From contig JALIHJ010000011.1 of NCBI GenBank assembly GCA_022984795.1, forward strand, positions 248,001-312,000: a stretch of 64,000 nt of DNA. Direction: 5' to 3'. A program made the position numbers and the translations under genes. This document shows positions 57,118-64,000 of the stretch, in pieces. The notes beneath the pieces are model-generated. The model was not told the DNA's origin. It did no database searches and saw only the letters and a program-made list of their open reading frames with translations. Each line of letters starts with the position of its first letter. The first letter of the stretch is position 1. The DNA is from Fabrea salina (Eukaryota > Ciliophora > Heterotrichea > Heterotrichida > Fabreidae).

Positions 57118-58743
57118 ATGTTAAAAAGGGCAACTCGTCTTTTTAGTAACTTCAACAGCCACATAATTCCTGCTGAAGTCGACAAAACTTCAGAGAGCTT
57201 CCTAGCTAACCAACAAAAGTTCTTGGCTGCCAGGGAGGAACTCTTGTCCAGAATAGCCAAGGTCAAGCAAGGAGGTGGTCCTAAGGCTGTGCAAAAACAC
57301 AAAGCCCGCAACAAGCTTTTTGCAAGAGAAAGAATTGATGCTATACTGGACAAAGGCTCGCCTTTTCTAGAACTTTCCCAACTAGCAGCACACGACGTGT
57401 ACGGAGAAGACGTTCCCAGTGCTGGAATCATTGCTGGAATCGGGCGTGTCCACAACCAACTTTGCGTTATTGCCTGCAATGACGCCACTGTGAAAGGAGG
57501 AACTTACTACCCCCTAACTGTGAAAAAACACCTCAGGGCCCAAGAAATAGCTATTGAAAACAGACTTCCCTGCATATACATTGTTGACTCCGGAGGTGCT
57601 AACCTGCCTAGACAAGACGAAGTTTTTCCCGACAAAGAACACTTCGGAAGGATCTTTTACAACCAAGCACAAATGTCTAGTTTGGGAATTCCCCAAGTGT
57701 CAGTGGTTTGCGGCAGCTGCACTGCAGGTGGGGCTTACGTGCCTGCTATGAGTGACGAAAACGTCATTGTTACCAGAAACGGAACCATTTTCCTAGGAGG
57801 GCCGCCTTTGGTGAAAGCAGCCACGGGAGAAGTAGTAACTGCTGAAGACTTGGGAGGCGCTACTTTGCACTGCACTACTAGTGGACTTACAGACCACTTT
57901 GCTAAGAACGAAGCCCATGCTTTTAGGCTTGCTAGAGACATCGTTAGAAACATCAAGGCCCCCAAACCATTTATGAGCCAGGACTTCGAAGAGCCCCTTT
58001 ACGACATTGAAGACATTGCTGGAATAGTGTCTGTGGACCTCAAAACTTCCTTTGACATCAAGCATGTGATTGCTAGGATTGTTGACGGAAGCCGTTTCCA
58101 CGAGTTCAAGCAGGAGTACGGCGAAAGCCTAGTTACTGGGTTTGCTCACTTGTACGGACAAGAAGTAGGAATAGTTGCTAACAACGGAATCCTGTTTTCC
58201 GAGTCTGCAATTAAGGGTTCGCACTTCGTCCAACTGTGCGACCAAAGAAGGATTCCACTAGTGTTTCTGCAAAACATTACTGGGTTCATGGTGGGGCAGC
58301 AGTACGAAGCTGAAGGAATAGCTAAGCACGGAGCTAAAATGGTGAACGCAGTAGCAACAGCCACAGTGCCTAAACTCAGTCTTATAGTGGGAGCAAGTTA
58401 CGGCGCAGGCAACTACGGCATGTGTGGAAGGGCCTACAACCCCAGGTTTATGTTTATGTGGCCCACTGGCAAGATTTCAGTTATGGGTGGAGACCAGGCT
58501 GCTAATGTGCTTGCTGAAGTGAACGCCAACAAGGACAAGTGGACACCTGAAGAAGCAGAGTCGTTTAAGTCGGGGATCAGAGAAAAGTATGAAAAAGAAG
58601 GAAGTGCTTACTACGCCACCGCGAGACTTTGGGACGACGGAGTAATAGATCCCTTCCAAACCAGACAAGTTTTGGGGTTGGGTTTGTTTGCAGCTCTGAA
58701 CAACGTGCCTCCCAAGAACCCCCACGCAGTCTTTAGGATGTAA
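57118..58743 (+). CDS. MCCC2: Methylcrotonoyl-CoA carboxylase beta subunit
   Basis: 541 aa carboxyltransferase. An Arg/Ser/Asn-rich start ([15 protein letters not shown]) looks like a mitochondrial presequence. Conserved blocks: [70 protein letters not shown] and [19 protein letters not shown]. These phrases separate MCC-beta from propionyl-CoA carboxylase beta. With the biotinylated alpha subunit it carboxylates 3-methylcrotonyl-CoA in leucine breakdown. The alpha subunit is not in this window. Length is near the usual 560 aa. Confidence 0.96.
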   Translation: MLKRATRLFSNFNSHIIPAEVDKTSESFLANQQKFLAAREELLSRIAKVKQGGGPKAVQKHKARNKLFARERIDAILDKGSPFLELSQLAAHDVYGEDVPSAGIIAGIGRVHNQLCVIACNDATVKGGTYYPLTVKKHLRAQEIAIENRLPCIYIVDSGGANLPRQDEVFPDKEHFGRIFYNQAQMSSLGIPQVSVVCGSCTAGGAYVPAMSDENVIVTRNGTIFLGGPPLVKAATGEVVTAEDLGGATLHCTTSGLTDHFAKNEAHAFRLARDIVRNIKAPKPFMSQDFEEPLYDIEDIAGIVSVDLKTSFDIKHVIARIVDGSRFHEFKQEYGESLVTGFAHLYGQEVGIVANNGILFSESAIKGSHFVQLCDQRRIPLVFLQNITGFMVGQQYEAEGIAKHGAKMVNAVATATVPKLSLIVGASYGAGNYGMCGRAYNPRFMFMWPTGKISVMGGDQAANVLAEVNANKDKWTPEEAESFKSGIREKYEKEGSAYYATARLWDDGVIDPFQTRQVLGLGLFAALNNVPPKNPHAVFRM

Positions 58744-58751
58744 GAATTTAA

Positions 58752-61265
58752 ATGAGCGAAAACATTAAAGTAGTTTGCAGAATCCGACCTGCTAACGGCG
58801 AAGAAAGTTGCATCATTGCCTGCAGCAAAGGAGTCATAGCTTCGGCCTCGCCGTTTAGCAAGTCCTTTTTGGAACAAGAGGTTTCAGGAAGGAAGCTGAA
58901 CTGGCTCAAAGCCCAACTTATGCAAAAAGGCACTATACTTAAGTTCGACGACGTTGCTCCAGAAGACACTTCTCAGTCCCAACTCTTCAAGAACTGGATC
59001 CAAAGTCCAGTCACAAACCTATTCACGGGCAGAAGTGCTGCTATAGTAGCTTTTGGAACATCAGGAGCGGGCAAAAGTTTCACAATGAGAGGAGGCGAAG
59101 GACAAAAAAGAGGTTTGATTCTGCGGGCAGTGGAAAGTATTCTTTCTCTGAACTCAAGACAAAGAAAACCTTTCAGCATCCACATAACTGGAGTGGGAGT
59201 TGTTGATGAAAACACTCACCACTTAATTAGAGTCCACTCCTCCATTTCCGAAATCGAAGACCTGCACGCTGCTCTGCACGAAGCCCTGCGCAACAGGAAA
59301 CTTTTAGTGAAGGAAGGAAAGGACAGAGTCCACTTCATCGTTAGTATCAAACTCTACCAAAAGGAAGAACTGATTTCCCAAATCCAGTTTGCAGAACTAG
59401 CAGGTTCCCAACTAGCACACAAACCCATAGCTAGGGCCTTCAACACCATTTCAAACATACTCACGCAAACTTCTCCAAGCTGGGAAGACACTGCAATAGG
59501 TAGGCAAATGGGCAGAGTGTTAAATATTTACAACTCTTCTAACCCCAGTCAAGTAGTGCTGGTGTGCTGTGTTAACCCCAAACTCTCTTTTTACTCAGAC
59601 ACACTTGCTGCCCTTAAGTTTACTTCTCGAATAAGAGAGTGCGTAGGTGAAACCAGACTTAAGGCCCAAATTGAAAGGATGGAAGAGTCCCTCCAGAAAG
59701 AAAAAGAACGCCACGCTTCCCAGTTGCAAGCACTCCAGTCAAGTTTGAAACACGAAAACAGAGTGTTCACCCAAATCCAGAACTCTTCAGTGCTGGAAAG
59801 TTCTGAAAAAGAAACAGTGCATCTGAGGGAAGAACTCAAAGCTAAAAGTGCTGAAAACTCTCGACTTTCTCAAGAACTTGAAGACAGTTCCTTACACAAC
59901 GCACAACTCAAAGGACAAGTTGCAGGGCTGAACCACAAACTGCAGTCACTCCAGGAATCCAAACTGCAAACTACTGCTGAACTCGAAGAAACCAAACAAA
60001 AACTTGAATTTGCCCACGAAAAAATAACTTTCTACCAAAACAAAACAGAAGAGTACAAAGCTTCCCTGAGCAAAATGAAAGAAGACACCCAAAAACTCAA
60101 GCAAGAAGCAGACCACAAGTACCAAAACATCCTCCAAGAACTTTCTCAGTCGCAAACCCAAAAACAAGAACCAGAAGAAGACCTCAAGGTGGACGTGGTT
60201 ATTTCTCACCTAAGACGCAGTTCAATCATTGACGCCCAGGAACTCCTCAATAGTTTGAGTTCACAAATCAACTCGCTTACTTGCCAAAGTTACTCTTCAC
60301 AAACCAACGACTTAACTCTAAGGGTTGAACAAACCCAAAAAGAAACTCTTCGGGAAATAGAAAACATAAAGACCCAGTTAGCAGAACCCCAAGAAAACCA
60401 CCAACTCGAAGCTGAGTGCAAAATCCTCAGAGAACAACTCAAAGTCACCAACGAAGAAAAAGAAAAAACCATTGAACATATCAACTCTGTACATAACTCC
60501 CAAATCAACAGTTTGCTTGGCAAAATGAAAGAACTCTCGGACAAACTCCAAGAAGAACAGTGCCTCAGAGAAGAAGCTATTTCCAAAGTAAAGGAACTCA
60601 ACTCCAAAAGTTCCAGTGAGTCTCTCAAACTGACAGAACTTCCCCAAGAACAACTTGCAGCTAAAGTCCAGGACTTGTCCCAGTCTGTCCAAATGCTAAC
60701 TCAAGAAAGAGACCAACTCATCCAAAGAACTGAAAAACTACTCAAACAAAACACAGACAAAGAAGAACAAATCCAAGAACTATTTTCCTCCAACAGCAAT
60801 TTAGAAAACGAAGTCCTCAAAATCACTTCTTTCATTTCAGACTACGAAAGCCTAATCTACGAACTCAGGAAGTGCTTGTCAGAGGCCAGTGCTGAAGCAA
60901 AACAAGCTCGCCAAGAAAAAACCCAACTTGAAAGTGCCAACTCAAGACTCCACACCCAAGTTTCTGAACTCAAAACTAAACTTGAAGAAGAAAGGTCTCA
61001 AAGCGAGCAAAGAATTCTAGAGTATATGCAGGAGTCAAATAAATCTAACGCTGAAAACCAAACTAACTCAGCTAAGCTCGAAGACCTTCAGTTCCAACTA
61101 TCCCAGCTGAAACTAGAGAACGACCGCCTTACTATCGAAAACAACAGCTTGAAGTCAGAAGTTGATAAACTTAAAACTCCTTTTGATGGTATTGAAAAGC
61201 GCATAGGTTCTGTGAGAAGCATCATAGCTGACTTGGAAGAACTATCAAATCGAGAATTGTTGTAA
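58752..61265 (+). CDS. Degenerate kinesin-like protein with long coiled coil
   Basis: 837 aa. A shortened motor-like domain (1 to about 300) starts KVVCRIRPANGEE. The P-loop GTSGAGKSFTM (102-112) is usable, but switch I, normally NxxSSRSH, is EGKDRVHFIV (188-197), switch II DLAGSE is ELAGSQ (215-220), and the neck-proximal TLAALKFTSRIRE is kept. Most microtubule-binding loops are trimmed. Residues about 300-830 are coiled coil. Loss of switch residues predicts weak or absent ATP-driven motility, so it may be a static microtubule or spindle/basal-body linker. Frame intact throughout. Confidence 0.86.
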   Translation: MSENIKVVCRIRPANGEESCIIACSKGVIASASPFSKSFLEQEVSGRKLNWLKAQLMQKGTILKFDDVAPEDTSQSQLFKNWIQSPVTNLFTGRSAAIVAFGTSGAGKSFTMRGGEGQKRGLILRAVESILSLNSRQRKPFSIHITGVGVVDENTHHLIRVHSSISEIEDLHAALHEALRNRKLLVKEGKDRVHFIVSIKLYQKEELISQIQFAELAGSQLAHKPIARAFNTISNILTQTSPSWEDTAIGRQMGRVLNIYNSSNPSQVVLVCCVNPKLSFYSDTLAALKFTSRIRECVGETRLKAQIERMEESLQKEKERHASQLQALQSSLKHENRVFTQIQNSSVLESSEKETVHLREELKAKSAENSRLSQELEDSSLHNAQLKGQVAGLNHKLQSLQESKLQTTAELEETKQKLEFAHEKITFYQNKTEEYKASLSKMKEDTQKLKQEADHKYQNILQELSQSQTQKQEPEEDLKVDVVISHLRRSSIIDAQELLNSLSSQINSLTCQSYSSQTNDLTLRVEQTQKETLREIENIKTQLAEPQENHQLEAECKILREQLKVTNEEKEKTIEHINSVHNSQINSLLGKMKELSDKLQEEQCLREEAISKVKELNSKSSSESLKLTELPQEQLAAKVQDLSQSVQMLTQERDQLIQRTEKLLKQNTDKEEQIQELFSSNSNLENEVLKITSFISDYESLIYELRKCLSEASAEAKQARQEKTQLESANSRLHTQVSELKTKLEEERSQSEQRILEYMQESNKSNAENQTNSAKLEDLQFQLSQLKLENDRLTIENNSLKSEVDKLKTPFDGIEKRIGSVRSIIADLEELSNRELL

Positions 61266-61682
61266 TTAATTATTTGATGGAACGAACTGATTGTTGTAGT
61301 AGAGACTTAGTTCCGGGTACAAAGTAATCACCTGGTTTTCGTATTTCAAGGCCATTTGCCAAGTTAAGTCCTTACTTCTGGGGTCTCTGCTCAGCATTAC
61401 AAATAAGGCATTCAGTGAAAACATAGTTCCGAAAAACCCCAGTCCTCTTCTCCAGCCAAAACTCTCTCCTGAGTACCTTCGCAAAAACTTTTTGTCAACA
61501 AACAAAGCTCCCCCCAGTGCTATTACGTACGATCCAATCATGGACATCTTCATCTTCTTGTTCATTCTTTCGAACTCGTTTTCCAGAGAATCCGGAGATA
61601 TATTGAGTTGGTTCATAGAATATGCTAGTGCAAACCTCCCCAACAACTTGTCTCGGTAACCAGGGTTCTCATGAGGGTCCAT
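61266..61682 (-). CDS. Small two-TM hypothetical protein (138 aa)
   Basis: Two hydrophobic segments: about 48-62 (MIGSYVIALGGALFV) and about 82-97 (LGFFGTMFSLNALFVML), joined by a basic loop (DKKFLRRYSGESFGWRR). The first 45 residues are hydrophilic. Possibly a mitochondrial inner-membrane protein by size and topology; not recognised. The stop abuts the kinesin-like gene's stop with no spacer. Confidence 0.62.
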   Translation of the reverse strand: MDPHENPGYRDKLLGRFALAYSMNQLNISPDSLENEFERMNKKMKMSMIGSYVIALGGALFVDKKFLRRYSGESFGWRRGLGFFGTMFSLNALFVMLSRDPRSKDLTWQMALKYENQVITLYPELSLYYNNQFVPSNN

Positions 61683-61699
61683 TTTATTTACTAATTACT

Positions 61700-63076
61700 T
61701 TAATCAACTTTTACTTGTTTAGGCTTTAGCAAGCCCTTCTGCAGTTTGAGTATAACCAGCAAGTTAACTCCTAAAAGCAAAAAGCCACACACTGCAAACC
61801 CTAGGTTCGAAAAAAAGCCTTTAAATAAGTGCAGAACTACAAAAGAACATAAGGTCGACAAAAAGGCTGGTGGAGGAGGCAACAACCTCTTTGCAGGGAG
61901 TTTGAAGTGCTCGTGCAGGTACTTCCAACTCAAAGCAATTCTCAGACTCATAACTACTATGTTGGAGTAAATCATCCCTTGGGCTCCTAAATTCGAAAGT
62001 AAGTAAGTCAAACCCAAAAAGGCCAAAGAAAGCAAAAACATCCAGTACTGCTTGAGATACAGCTCTTTTTGAGTAGCTTTTGCAAACACAATAGCTTCAC
62101 TGATTCCGTTTATAGCCATCACACATATGTACACAGAGTACACTGCTAAAGTTGACCCTGTCCCAATCGAAGCCCACTCACTTCCGTACAGTATTTGAAT
62201 GCAGAGGTCTGAAAAGTGAATTCCGTAACAAACACCTAGCAAGCCAACAGTCCACATCAGTCCAAACACCCACCTTATTGCTTCTATTGCTTCTTCCCTC
62301 TGCAAGTCTTTAGTAAACAAGTTATGAGTAATTTCTTCAATGGGCAAAAACACAAGTCTGCACACAATCGAACCTAAGTTTGAAACCAAAGCGTAGATTC
62401 CCTGTTCTTTTTTGTCAATGTCTAAGTATGTTATTGTGAGTTTTTCGCCTTCAGACAAGAAAAACTTAAGAATCGAAATAACCACTAAAGCCTTCGATGT
62501 TGCCACCACTTCCTCTTCAAACTGACTTATTTCAAGTGGAGGCATCACAGGAGTAGTTACTATGTAAGAACCCAAAACTATCAACGAGTAAGCTAACTGG
62601 CCCCACCCAAAGGCCTGGACACCTAAGTCAGCCAGCATCAAAATAACCAGACCTCTGACTAAGAACCCAAGAGTCTCCCCCAGAACTCTTCCCTTGGCCT
62701 TCAAGTTCATCAACTCCCACAAACAAAAAGGCTCTGATAAAGCCTCAATCATTCCAGCCACAACAAACAGTAACCTAGTCAAGGGGTCTCCTCCCCACAC
62801 AAAAAATAAACCACATCCCAACCCCCAAGAAACCACAACTGAAACCCAACTTAAACTAAAGGGGATACTTTTGCTCCTCAGTGACGCCTTTCTGAAAATT
62901 TCCCTAGAAAAGTGAAGAATCAGTGTACTCAGAAGTGCAAAGTTGATGTTGCCTGCTCCGTAGACTTCTGGACTCATTGCCCTTGCTATTGCAATATTGA
63001 GTTGAGTGTTCAGCACTTTAGAAATCAGCTGGTAAGCTAGTAGCTTTTTCCCTGTTTCGTATGCTTTGTTTAGCAT
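61700..63076 (-). CDS. RFT1: RFT1-like ER multi-pass protein
   Basis: 458 aa with about 12-13 TM segments. The N-terminus is diagnostic: LNIAIARAMSPEVYGAGNINFALLSTLILHFSREIFRKASLR matches the RFT1 signature (PExYG....LL..T.LF.SRE.FR). RFT1 supports N-glycosylation through handling of Man5GlcNAc2-PP-dolichol across the ER membrane, though whether it is itself the flippase is debated. The fold is MOP/MATE-like. Slightly shorter than animal RFT1 (about 540 aa). Confidence 0.9.
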   Translation of the reverse strand: MLNKAYETGKKLLAYQLISKVLNTQLNIAIARAMSPEVYGAGNINFALLSTLILHFSREIFRKASLRSKSIPFSLSWVSVVVSWGLGCGLFFVWGGDPLTRLLFVVAGMIEALSEPFCLWELMNLKAKGRVLGETLGFLVRGLVILMLADLGVQAFGWGQLAYSLIVLGSYIVTTPVMPPLEISQFEEEVVATSKALVVISILKFFLSEGEKLTITYLDIDKKEQGIYALVSNLGSIVCRLVFLPIEEITHNLFTKDLQREEAIEAIRWVFGLMWTVGLLGVCYGIHFSDLCIQILYGSEWASIGTGSTLAVYSVYICVMAINGISEAIVFAKATQKELYLKQYWMFLLSLAFLGLTYLLSNLGAQGMIYSNIVVMSLRIALSWKYLHEHFKLPAKRLLPPPPAFLSTLCSFVVLHLFKGFFSNLGFAVCGFLLLGVNLLVILKLQKGLLKPKQVKVD

Positions 63077-63101
63077 TTATATTATGCAGCCATTATAAAC
63101 C

Positions 63102-64000
63102 ATGGAAGCGCTCAACATGTTTGCAGCAACAGTCTCTGCCATGGGACCACTCTGCTTAGTTACTTTCTCAGGAGCACTTCTGGCTCACTTCCAGGTCCTC
63201 AACAAAAGGTCTAACGAAATCACAGCAACTGCTTGTTTCAAGTTTTTGCTTCCTACTTTCGTGCTGGTCAATATCACAAAGGGCATAGACTTTAGCTCAA
63301 TATCGCACTGGTGGCCTTTAATTGTAGTGCCACTCATTGCAATACTGATTTCCTCTACTGTGGGAGCACTCCACACCTTCTTCTTAAACCCACCAAAACA
63401 TGTGAGGTTTTCAATGAACTACTTACTAATATTTGCAAACTTAACAAATGCCCCAGTCTTACTGCTGAACGGTGCGTGCTCTTCTTATGGTCCTTTGTAC
63501 GGAGAAGACTCCTGTGACAAAGTCAACACCTACATATTTCTGCAAGTCATGCTTTTCAACCTTATCGCAATTTCAGGTGGGTATGGACTTGTCTACTTGG
63601 ACTACTTAGAAAAAATAAAGGCCAAAGACGACTCCCTAACTGCTAACGAAGGCCCACAGATTAGTCTCAAAAAAATGATGATCAAACAGTTCTACAGCCC
63701 AATTCCACTTATGATTTACATAGGCTGCATACTAGGAAGCATACCTGGAGTCAAGTCTATTTTCACAGAAGAAGATGCTCCTCTAGCCCCCGTGTTTGAC
63801 TCTTTGTACATGGTGGGACACTCTGGTGTGGTCTTATCTCAGATGGTCCTAGGCAGTAACATGTGGCTTACACGCAAACAAGAAGCTGTTGTTACAAAGA
63901 GGTACATAGCTACTGTCATAGTACTTAGGTGTGTCGTCATTACTTTCATAGGAGTAGTTTTTATTTGGTGGTTGTACAACTTAGGCATTTTTGGAGATGA
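63102..64000 (+). CDS. Auxin-efflux-carrier (AEC/PIN-like) transporter, 3' partial
   Basis: 299 codons are open from the ATG to the window edge with no stop, so the gene continues beyond. The first 105 residues contain the typical AEC start: a TM helix, then FKFLLPTFVLVNITKGIDF, then NYLLIFANLTNAPVLLLNGACSSYGPLYGED, followed by a cytosolic loop and further TMs (QFYSPIPLMIYIGCILGSIPG). AEC proteins carry small organic anions; in protists the substrate is unknown. Divergent from RFT1 by 25 bp. Confidence 0.85.
   Translation, partial: MEALNMFAATVSAMGPLCLVTFSGALLAHFQVLNKRSNEITATACFKFLLPTFVLVNITKGIDFSSISHWWPLIVVPLIAILISSTVGALHTFFLNPPKHVRFSMNYLLIFANLTNAPVLLLNGACSSYGPLYGEDSCDKVNTYIFLQVMLFNLIAISGGYGLVYLDYLEKIKAKDDSLTANEGPQISLKKMMIKQFYSPIPLMIYIGCILGSIPGVKSIFTEEDAPLAPVFDSLYMVGHSGVVLSQMVLGSNMWLTRKQEAVVTKRYIATVIVLRCVVITFIGVVFIWWLYNLGIFGD

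Noticed and set aside
1-64000. Ciliate nuclear code with reassigned UAA/UAG or UGA
   Set aside because: Genes end cleanly at TAA or TAG with family-appropriate lengths, and no in-frame TGA interrupts conserved domains. Interrupted frames are all explained by 15-nt introns, apart from one site discussed separately.
1-64000. Mobile elements, virus-derived elements or internal eliminated sequences
   Set aside because: No transposase, reverse transcriptase, integrase or capsid-like frame, no long terminal or inverted repeats at element scale; the dense intact genes look like somatic (macronuclear) DNA.

Overview
The window is gene-dense nuclear DNA of a heterotrich ciliate, most likely Stentor or a close relative. 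Eight interrupted reading frames are each restored by removing exactly 15 nt of the form GTAA......AG with an A at position 10. The family-conserved protein resumes across every junction. Introns this small are known from Stentor and Blepharisma. Blepharisma is disfavoured because it reads UGA as tryptophan, and no gene here carries an in-frame TGA. All 57 complete genes end in TAA or TAG and none in TGA. I find 58 protein genes on both strands, usually separated by 0-60 bp of AT-rich spacer; several convergent genes overlap and some divergent start codons lie 1-12 bp apart. I see no transposon, virus-like element, CRISPR array, rRNA or tRNA.

Layout. 0-13 kb: type I DnaJ, an RBR ubiquitin ligase, two tandem NT-C2/coiled-coil proteins, a coiled-coil protein with a dynein-adaptor CC1-box, a CHCH-like protein, two tandem AIG1-like membrane proteins, a coiled-coil protein, an FAD monooxygenase and an RNF5-like RING protein. 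13-23 kb: M1 aminopeptidase, a prenylation-motif rhodanese lacking its catalytic Cys, a B-box/kinase/LRR protein, a Kelch-like protein, choline/ethanolamine kinase and a degenerate PAS/histidine-kinase protein. 23-34 kb: a Ras-like GTPase, a pseudokinase with zinc fingers, a triple-MA3 protein, a hybrid histidine kinase, two SPFH paralogues, two divergent ethanolamine-phosphate cytidylyltransferases and a voltage-sensor-like protein. 34-48 kb: two YneI-type aldehyde dehydrogenases, an NHE antiporter with a cNMP-binding-like domain, a SINA-like protein, an atypical homeodomain protein, a NADAR protein, a SPIN90/Ldb17-like protein, an alpha/beta hydrolase with a UIM, a USP53/54-like protein, a 58-aa Cip/Kip/KRP-like CDK inhibitor, a class IV aminotransferase and an MFS carrier. 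48-64 kb: an eIF4A-like pseudohelicase, an LMBR1 protein with a non-standard intron, an E2 and its Cys-less paralogue, a B-box protein, a double-Alba RGG protein, MCC beta, a degenerate kinesin, RFT1 and a partial auxin-efflux-type carrier.

How the genes relate. The choline/ethanolamine kinase and the two cytidylyltransferases cover the first two steps of the CDP-ethanolamine (Kennedy) pathway. Ubiquitin biology is well represented (RBR, RNF5-like, SINA-like, USP, UIM hydrolase, E2 pair), but the genes are scattered. Six paralogue pairs lie side by side, and two of them show near-identical patches typical of gene conversion. A recurring theme is domains that have lost catalytic residues: rhodanese, E2, DEAD-box, kinesin, kinase and histidine kinase.
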